In this document: positions 47,091 to 58,221 of the stretch, piece by piece
Position numbering within the stretch: position 1 is the stretch's first letter
How the letters are laid out: every line of letters starts with the position of its first letter
Source: Liquidambar formosana
Taxonomy: Eukaryota > Streptophyta > Magnoliopsida > Saxifragales > Altingiaceae
NCBI GenBank assembly: GCA_039720395.1
Contig: CM077827.1
Span: 8,657,991-8,721,990 of the forward strand
DNA: 64,000 nucleotides
Reading direction: 5' to 3'
Translations under genes and position numbers: made by a program
Notes under the pieces: generated by a model
The model's input: only the letters and a program-made list of their open reading frames with translations
Databases searched by the model: none
Told to the model about the DNA's origin: nothing

Positions 47091-48164
47091 TTGCAGTTAC
47101 TTACTTGTGTATTTATAAAGAAATCAGAATCTGGATTCGCTATCATTGCAGTTTATGTTGATGATATAAATTTAATTGGGACTCCTGGAGAGCTCATGAA
47201 AGCTGTTGAATATTTGAAAAAAGAATTTGAGATGAAAGATTTAGGGAGAACAAAATATTGTATCGGCCTGCAGATCAAGCATAAATCAAACGAAATTCTT
47301 ATCCATCAATCAGCTTATACCAAAAAGGTATTGAAATGTTTTAATATGGATAAAGCACATCCACTAAGTTCTCCCATAGTGGTTCGATCTCTTCATATTA
47401 AGAAAGATCCATTTCGCCCCAAAGAAGATAATAAAATGCTACTTGGTCCTGAAGTACCATATCTTTGTGCAATAGGTGCTTTGTTATATTTAGCACAATG
47501 CACTAAGCCTGATATAGCATTTTCCGTCAACTTGTTAGCAAGATTCAGCTCTACTCCAAGTCGACGACACTGGAATGGTATTAAACATATTTTACGCTAC
47601 CTTCATGGAACTACAAATATGGGTTTGTTTTACTCAAAGGAATTAGCCCATGGTCCTTGTTTAAAAGGATATGCAGATTCTGGATACTTTTCTGATCCTC
47701 ACAAAGCTCGCTCACAAATAGGGTATATATTTACATGTGGCAATACAGCGATCTCTTGGCGATCTACAAAGCAGACTTTAATTGCTACATCTTCTAATCA
47801 CTCTGAGATACTTGCACTCCATGAAGCAAGTCGTGAATGTGTATGGTTAAGATCTATAGTTCATCACATTCAAGATACATGCGGGTTACCTCTAATTAAA
47901 AGTATGCCAACAACAATTTATGAAGATAATGCTGCATGTATTGCACAAATTCAAGGAGGGTACATCAAAGGTGATAGAACCAAACACATTTCACCAAAGT
48001 TCTTCTACACTCATGAACACCAGCAGAGGCATGAAATTGATGTGAAGCAAATACGTTCCAGTGATAATCTTGCGGATTTATTCACCAAGGCCTTACCATC
48101 GTCAACATTCAAGAAATTGGTATACGGCATTGGAATGCGTCGGGTTTGCGATCAATCAAGTTGA
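47091..48164 (+). pseudogene. Ty1/Copia reverse transcriptase and RNase H, 3' fragment
   Basis: An open frame of 357 codons that starts inside the reverse transcriptase: CVFIKKSESGFAIIAVYVDD holds the catalytic YVDD, followed by LKKEFEMKDLGRTKYCIGLQ, CTKPDIAFSVNLLARFSSTP and HWNGIKHILRYLHGT. RNase H follows with GYADSGYFSDPHKARSQIGY, SSNHSEILALHEASRECVWL, IYEDNAACI and DLFTKALPSSTF. Everything upstream (gag, protease, integrase, 5' LTR) is absent, so the element is 5' truncated. The frame itself is intact, which suggests recent truncation or slow decay. Confidence 0.92.
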
Positions 48165-48421
48165 TACTTATCGTCTGATTAGGGGGAGTATTCATTTTTG
48201 GACATATACATGCTGTACTCTTTTTCCTTCACCCAGGTTTTGTCCCATTGGGTTTTCCTAGCAAGGTTTTAATGAGGCAGTTCCTTTAGTGCGTCCAACA
48301 CTACTCTAAGATTCACAAAATGTTGTACTCTTTTTCCTTTGCTAGTTTTTTCCCATTGGGTTTTTCTAGTAAGGTTTTAACGAGGCACATTATCTTAGCA
48401 TGGTGGACATCCAAAGGAGAG

Positions 48422-48645
48422 TGTTGTAAATGTAAGAATTAATGGTGGATGACCACCACTCTCTTTATTTCACCGGTTTCAATTGTTAAGGGAATTAAGC
48501 CTTATGTTTGGCTTTTCCCACTTTAAGAGTCTCAGCATATTAAGCCTATAAAAAGAGGCTTTTGATGCATGAATAAGATACGGTTGAGAAGTTTTTCTCT
48601 ACTCAATATTTATTGTCTTAAATTCTTATCCTCTTTTATTTCACA
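48422..48645 (+). repeat. 3' LTR of the Ty1/Copia fragment
   Basis: Begins TGTTGTAAATGTAAG after a short purine tract (CCAAAGGAGAG) and ends TTTATTTCACA, about 224 bp. TATAAAAAG (48548) could be its TATA box. Between the coding end and the LTR, 48215-48400 holds two copies of a CTCTTTTTCC..CCCATTGGGTTTT motif, usual in the 3' leader of this retrotransposon type. The right border is set by the start of copy C. Confidence 0.7.
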
Positions 48646-49095
48646 ACGTTTTTAAGATTTTATGCAAAATATGAAAGGTTTTTACGAAAACCAGCTGCGA
48701 TGTTACTAGAAAATATCTTTTTGAACAACTTTGCAGAAGAATTGTTTTTCAAAACCTATCATTTATGTAGGCTTTTTGGCAGAAAATGAAAAAGAAATTA
48801 TAAATGACTAAAAAGTATACTTAAACGATAGATTTTGGAAAAACTTTCTTCTACAAAGTTGTTCAAAGTGATGCTTTTTAGCGGACATTACGGTCAGTTA
48901 ATTCAAGGTGATAGATTTATGCCTTTAACACTATACAAATTTTTTTGAATTGTTTAATTTCGAATCAAATGCCCAAACAGGCCCTAAATCACTTGTTATA
49001 TTTTATATAAATATAAATAATATAAAAATTAATATCTAATACACACAATGATGGAGTTAGTCACGTTGCCCAACCAGCTCAATCCGATTTATGCT

Positions 49096-49190
49096 CACTG
49101 GGGCTAGCCTGGTCGTAAGAGAGAGTGGGAAAAAGGATAGGAATATGATAGGTTAGGGGTTCAAACCTCTCCCAATGTATCAAACTAAAA
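49096..49190 (+). mobile_element. tRNA-derived SINE-like head (copy C)
   Basis: TAGCCTGGTCG (49105-49115) and GGTTCAAACCT (49158-49168) match boxes A and B of the copy at 606-700. Confidence 0.45.
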
Positions 49191-49364
49191 TAAAAAAGTA
49201 GGCGTTTTACAACCCAAAGCCAACCTAACGCTGCCCAAGCCCACCCATTAAGTGGGTTGGGCATGAATTGAGCCCGTCTAAAGTTGCAGTTCCAACCGGA
49301 AGATAACACGCTCAAGCATTACTAAAGAGGGTGGGTGGTGGTGTTTGTGATGAAGCTAGACTGA

Positions 49365-49810
49365 TACAAAGCAAGCCCGGAGTAAATGTATGCCAATTGC
49401 CTTTTCATTCTTCTCAACACCGCCACCCAGAGGCCTCAATAACTTAAGAGCAAGAGCATTGAATGAAGCAGCTGCGTCCTGGTTTGGACCTGTTCACATG
49501 TAGAGTCTATGCAGCACAAATAACGGAAGCTGATTCTCCAGTAACAGTAAATTTAATTTGACGACTCGTAGCATGAAGCGTGTTCAAAGAATGGAATCAT
49601 GTACGTCCAAATGGAAATTACACAATTTTAGTATATTTTACATAATATTGAAAGTAGAAACCTACAATTTTAATGTATTTTGGTGGCGATAATGTTGGTT
49701 GGTGGGTCGAGTTTGATCCTTCATAATTTCCAGTGCCTTCCATTTTCCTAGGGAGAGCAGGTAAGATATTTATAATTTAAATGCGAAAAGAGAGAAGCTC
49801 CTCTGAACAT
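49365..49810 (-). pseudogene. DUF247 gene fragment (copy C)
   Basis: 49365-49605 matches exon 2 of the DUF247 gene (18362-18600) and 49680-49810 matches the start of exon 1 with its leader (26380-26520). About 67 bp at the exon 2 acceptor, kept in copy A, are deleted here. No intact frame. Confidence 0.72.
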
Positions 49811-51930
49811 GCCATGAACAACAAGATAACTAGCTTATAAATTTTTTTTTTTTTGAAAAAAGAAGGGTCAATTACAAAGAAACCCTCAAATATGGCTCTT
49901 TTTCGCATAATCCCAAAAAGAAAAAAAATAGTTGCAATGTCTTTAAACAGCTTACAAATGTAGCGATTAGCGCAGTTATATAATGCTTCTATATTTCACA
50001 TCCAAAATAGAAAAAATGCAACTCAAAAGCATGGAAAAGAACACACCTCTTTAAGCAAATTGAAACATTTTCCTTTTCTTTTCCTCCTAGTTTACAACAT
50101 CCAACCAGAGCAATAAGCAAGCCAGAACATACAATTTGGAAGATACCAAATGGCCACCTCAACACTCATTTCTAGAAAAGTGAAATAAAGACTGTAAATG
50201 ACAAAAAGGTTCATTTAAATGATAGATTTTGAAAAAAAAATTATTTTACAAAATTATTTAAAATGATGTTTTCTAATGAATTATGCGATCAGTTTTCATA
50301 AAATTTTATATATTTTTTATGAAACCTCGATAAGTTTAAATTAAGTGAAGGATAAGAGCAAACCTTGAAGTACAGGCTCCTAACGCCAATAGGCTAGAGC
50401 TAGCCCAGCCCAGCATAATTTTGAGCTTTAATTTAATAGCCCAGGGAACGGCTATTGCAAACCCCCCATTCCTATAAGCCCACCCCCCATCCTTTAGGTT
50501 TTTAAGATTTTATGCAAAATATAAAAAGTTTTTATGAAAACCGGCCTTGATTTCCACTAGAAAACATCATTTTGAACAACTTTGCAGAAGAAAGTTTTTC
50601 CAAAATCTATCGTTTAAATGTACTTTTTAACCATTTATAGCCTTTATTTCATTTTTTCCCAAAAAGTCTACCTAAACGATATATTTTGGAAAAACTTTCT
50701 GGGAGTAGTCTCTTATTCTTTACACAGCACTTTGTCTCTTTTGCTTGGGAGCTTTTGCTTTAGCTTAGCTACAAAATTAAATCTTTGTTTTTTTTTTTTT
50801 TTTTAGCAAAAAAAAAAAAAAAAAAACAGCACTTTGTTCAACAAAATTACAGCACTTTGTTCTTGCTTCGTGGGATCTTGTCTTCGCATTTTTGGGTGAT
50901 ATTTTGCACCAGCTTGCTTGTGGATTGTGTCGCTATATTTCCATCATTCTTGGTTGGATTGGGCATTCTTTATTGCAAGCTTGGAGGCTTTTGTTCCACT
51001 AATTTAGTGAGATCTTTCTACTATTATATTTGTTGAAATACATTTAAAGATGTTTGATTGTATTTAAGACTTTGAGTCTCTTGTACTCAACTTTGTTGAC
51101 AGTGAAAAAATCGATTTCGTTATGACCTGTGGACATATCTCAATTTGAGGAAACCATGTAAATCTTGGTGTCCCTATTTTATTTCCTTTGCTTGAGTTAT
51201 TTATTTGGTATATTATTTGCTGTGTTTTTATTTATCTTTTTGATTTACACTTTGTGGGAACTCAGGTATTTTTCCAACACTTGGAACAGTTTTACGTTCT
51301 TATGGTAAGTAGTGCAAATTTTGAGATGTCAGTGGGTAGTTGGGTCCAAAGTTCTAATTGAGTTCTAAAAGACTCATCATTGTGTTGATTGGAAGTTTGT
51401 TGAGCCTCTGCTTATGACACATGATCCAGTGAATAGTAAATTTAATTTGGAATATGTCGACATTCGACAGAGATGTCTTGTATAACTTTCTAACTGGGGA
51501 TATTAGACCCTCTAAAGGCTTTGTTAGTGTAAAGACAGAGATTTAGTTTCGTTACTGTGGGCATATTGTGTTTCGATTAGGAATTTTGATATGTCGGGCA
51601 CATTTAAAAGTTTGCACCGTTCGAAACTATGGAGCTCTTGTTCCCGATAGCACGACTCCCCTTGTTCATTGGAGAGCTTGTGAAACATTTGTTTTCTATT
51701 TATGCGTACAGCTTACTTTTCATGAATTCACTACCACCTGCATTACTGCAGTCCTTGTGAGAAAAAATTTCCCCTGCTCTGGAAATGAAAAAATCCAAGC
51801 TCATTTTACAAATCTTTTCCAAAAACTTGCCTCAAACAGCATGACCAACTTAGTCAATGGGCAGCTTGTGAGAAAATTTGCATTCTGTTTTGGTTTTGCA
51901 TTTACACTTTTCATGAAACTAAGATTCTAA

Positions 51931-52747
51931 TGTCCGCATAGGGTCGTAAGAAAATTTGCATTCTGTTTTGGTTTTGCATTCACACTTTTCATACCCTACT
52001 TACCTTGTGCAATTTACTTCAAGAAATAGCAAAATTGAGTAATAGCAACCTTATTTGCAATAAGGTAATTACCACACCTATTTGCGCCCTTACACGTGTT
52101 CAAAACAAAACAAAAAGAATAAAATACAAATCTGGACAGAATTGAATTAAGGCCTAAATTCATCCACTGGTCATGTAAATAACACAAATAATGAATAAAC
52201 ATAAATCCTAATGCAACCCTAATACCATGACTCAACTAGCATGCATAAAAACTATGAAAAATATGCAAAAAGACCCTAATGATTATGAGAATATCATACA
52301 ACCCCATTAAACATGAAAATAAAGCAATATCAAGTCAAAGAAGATGATATAATACCCCTATGTAAAACCCTATACTCTAAAAAGGATAATTATCCTTGTA
52401 AAAGGTTGATATTTCCAAAAAAACCATAGAAATCCACTATATGAATGCAACACTTATCATAATTATTTTACATGCATAACATATATAATAACCATAAAGA
52501 AAAATTAATCAAAAACCCTAACTTGGCATGCTATATGAAACTCACTCAAAATAAGAATAATGGAAACCCTAGAATCACAACTATGCATTAAATCCTATAA
52601 ATCCTATAAAATAACTCTAAAGCATGCAAAACTAATCATGAATGACATTTATTTCATGTATATTAACTAAAAAAAGCATTAATACATGATAAAAATCCTA
52701 ACTTTAGCATGCAATAGAACTATTCTATAAGAAACCCTACTTTCATG
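51931..52747. other. Intergenic stretch without recognisable gene
   Basis: A-rich sequence with many AAACCCTA-like hexamers (for example near 52365, 52515 and 52568), scattered and not tandem. No gene was recognised. Confidence 0.45.
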
Positions 52748-53520
52748 CACTACAACAAAAACACTCTATTGCAACGAAAGTTATTACAACAACGCAAGAT
52801 ATAGTGGTAATATTCTGCGTATTGCAACAATAAAATTTTTGTCGTTGCAATAAACACTTAAAAGAGGCCACATTCTCCCACCAAATGGGAGGAGGTTGGC
52901 ACCATGTACTATTGCATCAATAGGTATTGTTGCAATAACATATTGCATCGAGTACTTTTGTTACTATAACATATTGCATCGAGTTCCTTTGTTGCAATAA
53001 AGCATGACTGTATTGCATTAATAATTATTGTTGCAATAGGGTCCTTGCATCGAGTATGTTTGTTGCAATAGGCTATTGCATCAAACAATATTGTTGCAAT
53101 AGGGTCCTAGGTGTAGGTGTACTCACAACATGTGCTATTGCATCAAAAACCGGTGTTGCAATAACATATTGCATCGAACAAGTTTGTTGCAATAACCTAT
53201 TGCATCAACTGGAGGTTGCAATATGATATTGCATCGGCAATTCTCGTTGCAATAGACACTTAAATTATCCCACCATCTCCCGCGAAAATGAAAGGTCGGC
53301 GCCATGTGCTATTGCTACAATAAGTATTGTTGCAATAACATATTGCATTGTGTAGGTTTGCTACAATAGCTTATTACATCGACTAATTTGGTGGCAATTG
53401 AGCACAACTATATGCAATACAATATTGCATCGAGAATTGTTGTTGCAATAGGGTATTGCATCGATTCCTGTTGTTGTAATAGAGTGGACCTTTATTCCCA
53501 CAAGCAATTTGTTGCACTAG
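52748..53520. repeat. Palindrome array, block I, with a CACTA-like terminus
   Basis: Starts with CACTACAACAAAAACAC, close to the CACTA/Spm terminal motif (CACTACAAGAAAA). About 15 units of roughly 29 bp follow, each TATTGCATCGA, about 8 variable bases, then TTGTTGCAATA, so each unit is an imperfect palindrome (TATTGCA / TGCAATA). Within runs the unit-to-unit distance is 30-33 bp. Dense subterminal repeats are usual in CACTA elements. No matching 3' terminus or transposase was found. Confidence 0.6.
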
Positions 53521-53930
53521 CGTCTTTTTTTTTTTTTTTTTTAAATTAAAAAAATCCATACATGGGGATGGCAATTTTAGCCCAACCCATCGAGGCCCGC
53601 ACGGCCCTGGCCCTATAGGTGTGGTTTGTAGCTTAATTGAACGGGGATGGTGCAAATTTGGTATTTACTTTTAAAAACTAAAACGGTTTTGGGGTAGTAC
53701 TGGTTTGATCTTTCCCCACCCCACTTAGCTAACATGATATAAATATCTTTTAGTCTATTATATTTATAATAGCCCTAACCTATAACCTATCTTTTAAAGT
53801 AATATATATTTTATGGTCAGTAAAGCATATACAAACAAATCACTAAAGTACATGACCACTTTTGGTTTGTTGAAATAAAAAATAATAAAAAAATGAGGCA
53901 CCCACTCCCTCAGCATACGGTTGGTAATTG
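53521..53930. other. hAT-like left-end sequence, first copy
   Basis: After a poly-T, TGGGGATGGCAATTTTAGCC (from about 53571) matches the left end of the hAT-like element at 54615. It has no right end of its own, so it is probably the product of a tandem duplication that also copied the palindrome array. Confidence 0.6.
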
Positions 53931-53934
53931 GTGC

Positions 53935-54590
53935 CATTAGCTATTGCATCAATAATTGTTGTCGCAATAGGAGATTGCATCAAATACTTTTGTTGCAATA
54001 GGATATTGCATCAAGAACTATTGTTGCAATAGAATATTGCATCGGTTATTGTTGTTGCAATCGTTGCAAGAAAAACACTCTATTACCAGAAACGTTATTG
54101 CAATAACGAAGGATATAGTGGTAATATCCTGCGTATTGTAACGATAAAATTTTTGTCGTTGCAATAGACACTTAAAGTGGTCCACATTCTCTCGCGTAAT
54201 GGAAGGTGAGTGGCGCCATGTGCTATTGCATCAATAACTGTTGTTGCAATAACATATTGCATCGAGTATGTTTGTTGCAATAACATATTACATCGAACAA
54301 TTTTGTTGCAATAGAGTAGACTGTATCGCATCAATAATTAACGTTGCAATATAATATTGCATCAGGAATAGTTGTTGCAATAGGATATTGCATCAACAAC
54401 TATTGTTGCAATAGGGTCACGTATATGGGTGATTCAATAGTCACTTAAAAGGGCCTACATACTCGCACCAGATGGAGGGTGACTCATGCTATGACCTATT
54501 GCATCAAAAATTGTTGTTGCAATAAGGTGTTGCATCGGTTACTTTTGTTGCAATAGCGTGTGCCAAGCGATTTGTTGCAATAGTGTTTTT
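53935..54590. repeat. Palindrome array, blocks II and III
   Basis: Four further units lie at 53938-54062. At 54063 the header seen at 52757 restarts (CAAGAAAAACACTCTATT, then GGATATAGTGGTAATAT and AAATTTTTGTCGTTGCAATA), followed by six units (54221-54420) and two more (54500-54560). This second header and array show that the whole structure was duplicated in tandem. Confidence 0.65.
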
Positions 54591-54614
54591 TTTTAATTTA
54601 AAAAATTCATACCT

Positions 54615-56042
54615 ATGGATGGCAATTTAGGCCCAACCCATCGGGGCCCGCACGGCCCTGGCCCTATAGGTGCGATTTATAACTTAATTGAACAGGGATA
54701 GTGCAAATTTGGTATTTAATTTTAAAAACTGAGATGATTTTGGGACAGTGATGGTATGATGTTTCCCCGCCCTGTATACCCACTCCACTTAGCTAATATG
54801 ATATATATATATATATATATTCAATTTAATTATCTTTTAGTCTATTATATATTTAATTATCTTTTAGGGTGTGTTTGGCTTGCGGGAATGGATTAATGGG
54901 AATGGGCATAACATTCCTAGGAGTTAGATTCCCATTCTTAGGATACCCATACCTATTACCTTACCAGCGTTTGGATCCACCAAATTTTATGTAGGAATCA
55001 AATTTTCATTCCCATTCCAGTGTTTGGTGAAACCAATTTAATATAGGAATGGAATCATATTTAATTTAATTTTCCAAAAAAACCCCCCTTCCTACAATAC
55101 TTAATTGATGTTGATTTAACTTCCAATTTTTATTGGTTTTTTATTCTAAAGCGCAATCAACTTCTAAAATAATAATTAAAAAAAAAGCCCAACTCATGCA
55201 ATACCAATTTTCATTATTATTTATTTCTATTGTTATAATTATTTTTATAATATTATTTTCTATACTCTAAACTTAACGGGAAGAGGAGGAATCTAGCCAT
55301 TTCTTTATACAATAATAGGAATTTTATTGAAGAAAGCAAACGTAAAGTGTCTTTTTGCCAACATTTATTTTTCTTATCAAAAAGGAAAAAAATTGAACGT
55401 ACTGGATGGATACTCCTTTCGTGGGAATGATCGTGGGTATTTGGGAAATTTTTCTATTTTGAAACCTATTCCTTAGGTATGGTAATTAGAAACCCACATT
55501 TAATGTGGGTTTGAGATTCCCACAAACTTGGGTATTTCATTCCCACATAAATTCCATTCCCATATTTAATCCCCATGTCAATTAGTTAACCAAACATAGG
55601 AATCAACTGGAATGAGAATGGGATTCCCATTCCTACACGTCTATTCCCACGTACCAAACACACCCTTAGTCTATTATATTTACAATATCCCTAATCTATA
55701 ATCTATTTTTTAAAGTAATATTTTCTAGTCAACAAAACATATACAAACAAATCACTAAAGTATATAATCACTTTTGATTCGCTGAAATAAAAAATAATAA
55801 AAAAAACCCTCTATTACCATCCTTGAAGGAAGGAGCTTGCCAGTTAGGACCACAATGAAATTCATTGACGGGGGGCAGTGTAGTTCGGGGGGGGGGGGAT
55901 TTAAAGTGTTTATTGGGGCGGGACGGTTAAACGAAGCAATATCCCGAATGGTTTTGGGGCAGGGACGGGATAAAAATTCACATATCAATTCGAGGATAGG
56001 GCATTAAAAAAACGATCCTGCTCTACCCCGTTGCCATCCCTA
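54615..56042. mobile_element. hAT-like non-autonomous element
   Basis: Ends are TATGGATGGCAA and, on the other strand, TAGGGATGGCAACGGGG. It is flanked by TTCATACC (54607-54614) and TTCATACA (56043-56050), an 8-bp TSD with one mismatch, as expected of hAT elements. Without the nested insertion at 54867-55665 it is about 0.63 kb and non-coding. A poly-G of 10 is at 55890. Confidence 0.7.
54867..55665. mobile_element. PIF/Harbinger-like element nested in the hAT element
   Basis: Perfect terminal inverted repeat GGGTGTGTTTGG, TTA duplicated on both sides (54864-54866 and 55666-55668), 799 bp. The ends carry repeated GGGAATGG / CCATTCCC subterminal motifs. The empty site is seen in the parallel sequence near 53755 (CTTTTAGTCTATTATATTTA). 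Confidence 0.9.
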
Positions 56043-56178
56043 TTCATACATTAGGAGGGGTGAGGGGTACCTTGTGCATTACTGGGATATGAGGTACACT
56101 GGACCAATGCAAAGGGTACAACCCCAATGTATAGTGCTGATATAACTCATATCAACACGTACTGATGGGAACATAACC

Positions 56179-56278
<100 letters not shown>

Positions 56279-56280
56279 AT

Positions 56281-56545
56281 ACTAGTAATCGAGCACACGC
56301 GATGCGTGTGCAACACATCTTTTCAAATTTCCACTCCATCAGTGAAACTGCTATGTTAGTTTTCAAGTTTTTAAACCGCATGTGCGTGTATGGGAGAGAA
56401 TTAAGGGGAAACATGTTGTGGTAGGTTTTTCAAAGTTGGTAAAATTATTAAATCATCTCTTAACTTTATTAACTTATAAGGGTATTTTAGTATTTTCAGG
56501 TGCAGTTTAATCACAAAGGGAATTAGCTTTATATAATAGTATAGA
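56281..56545 (-). mobile_element. Mini-Helitron, minus strand
   Basis: On the minus strand it starts TCTATACTATTATATAAAG (from 56545) and ends with the hairpin GCACACGC-ATC-GCGTGTGC, then TCGATTA and CTAGT (to 56281). Length is 265 bp, non-coding. The ends match the Helitrons at 20544 and 35774 in layout. Confidence 0.78.
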
Positions 56546-56569
56546 AGATATATATATATTTTTTATTTT

Positions 56570-56856
56570 GTCTATCCTACATTGGGCGGGGTGAGGGGTA
56601 GATATATATATAGATATATTTTAAATTTTTTTTTTTCTATCCTACAATGGGTGGGGTGAGGGGTATATATATATATATTTTCTTCTATCCTACATTGGGC
56701 GGGGTGAGGGGTACATATATATATATATATATATATATTTTAAAAATTTTTTTCTATGCTACATTGGGCGGGGTGAGGGGTAGATATATATATATATATC
56801 TAATATTTTTTATTTTTTATTTTTTCTATCCTACATTGGGCGGGGTGAGGGGATAT
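56570..56856 (+). repeat. Interspersed minisatellite, five units
   Basis: CTATCCTACATTGGGCGGGG plus TGAGGGG occurs five times (starting near 56572, 56638, 56684, 56753 and 56826), separated by (TA)n and T-rich spacers of variable length. Confidence 0.9.
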
Positions 56857-56879
56857 ACTCCTTTTCCCCTTAGCGCCAA

Positions 56880-57329
56880 ATGTTCCCGCGTTAGTAAGCA
56901 CCAAAAAATCAAAATAGGCAAAAAAAATCCAAACACACACATTCTCACTCTCTGTTTGACTCGTCTCTCTCTCTCTCTCTCTCTCACTCTCACTCTCACA
57001 CCAAGCCCTAAATCAGGTTTTGTCTTTCTCTCGAATTCTTCTCTCTCTCTCTCAATCTCACACCGAAGCCAGATCCAATTCAGGGGATATGAATATAAAC
57101 ACCCAAACCCTCTAGCTCCCTCTTTTTGTGACTCGATCTCCTCGCCTGCTTCCATTCTCTTATTCCCTCCAACTTCTCAGACGAGCAAGCCTAGAGCGAA
57201 ACTCACCAAGTCACGCACCTTCCGACCGCTGCTATAGTTTCGAGAGAAACTCACCCTCATCCGGCGAATTATCCCGACGCTAGGGTTTCGACCCCTTTTG
57301 CTACGCGTACCCTCCACGTTTCTAAATAG
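56880..57329 (+). other. 5'UTR-like CT-rich stretch
   Basis: (CT)n runs at 56969-56995 and 57041-57058, a GCTAGGGTTTCG motif at 57279 (a telo-box-like element common in plant leaders), then AAATAG followed by GTATTTCTC, a plausible donor at 57329. It looks like an untranslated first exon. No downstream coding exon can be linked to it; the MATE remnant 0.9 kb downstream lacks its own first exon but no connection is shown. Confidence 0.35.
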
Positions 57330-58221
57330 GTATTTCTCAATTTCTGGTGGGGTTTATGTGTTATGCATTTTTCACGTTTAGGTTTATTGAGTCATTGTTG
57401 TTATTAAAGAAAATTTCTATGTTTTGATACTGGAGGTTTTGTTTTCGGTTTTGGGTACTGATGGGTTGGGTTTTTTTATTTTTTATATTTGCTGTTTTGT
57501 TCTCTAAATTTCTTCTTTAGGCTACATTTAGTTGCTAAGAAAACGTGAGAGAAGAAAAGAAATAAAAAATTTATTCCTCTGTTATATCCTGTTTCATTGC
57601 TAAGAAAACATTGGAAAATATTAAAATTTGAACTTTGTTGCCAATTTTTTCCCTTGGACTGTGTGGTTGCTCTGATTATGGGGAAGGCCGGTGATTGTAG
57701 TAAATTAAACAAAAACTGCGTGGTTCCTCTGTTATATCCTGGCTTTGTAGTAAATTAAACAAAAACTGCTCTTTTGGACCACATGGAATTCTAAACAGTA
57801 AAGCTGTCAGCTTGTAGCTAAATTTTTGTTTTTTGTTTTGTTTTGTTGTTTTGTTCATGAATGACACAGTCCACCATCAATTCACCTCATTTAATTTTAT
57901 TTTATACAGTTACTTGGCCTTGTTTGATTTGGCTTTTCAACTTTTCTTAACACTAGGAGAGAGGCACGTGCTTAGCATGTGGATGAAATTGAAAAATAAC
58001 AATATTACTATTTAATTGAAGTTTTAGATTTAAATTTAACTAGAAGGACAATGCATGGGTGAAGCCATATTCAGTCACTATCATCAGATGGACTAAGCTT
58101 GTTCAACCATCAATCAAGCCTAATAATACCAATGATGATAATAAAATTGGGCTACTGAATTACCAAGCCGGATTGGGTTTGGACTTCAATCTTTGATTAC
58201 TAACTAGTTTAATTTGTACAG
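57330..58221 (+). other. Intron-like stretch
   Basis: T-rich with no coding frame. AATTTGTACAG at its end is a good acceptor for the MATE exon that follows. Confidence 0.35.

Larger units (their letters stand above)
48646..51930. repeat. Segmental copy C (counterpart of copy A)
   Basis: Same block order as 150-3900. It differs by lacking the 1074-1287 MITE, by a Mutator-like terminus fragment plus MITE arm at 50445-50700, and by a poly-T/poly-A insertion in R1 at 50789-50826. R1 copy 3 is 50700-51930 and contains an open frame at 51568-51930. Confidence 0.8.

Noticed and set aside
52748..54590. Repeat-spacer regularity resembling a CRISPR array
   Set aside because: The host is a plant, the repeated arms are only 7-11 bp and vary, spacers are about 8 bp, and there are no cas genes.
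56647..57237. 196-codon open frame with repeated segments
   Set aside because: The first third is the minisatellite and (TA)n, the rest is the CT-rich leader-like region; no domain and no codon structure.
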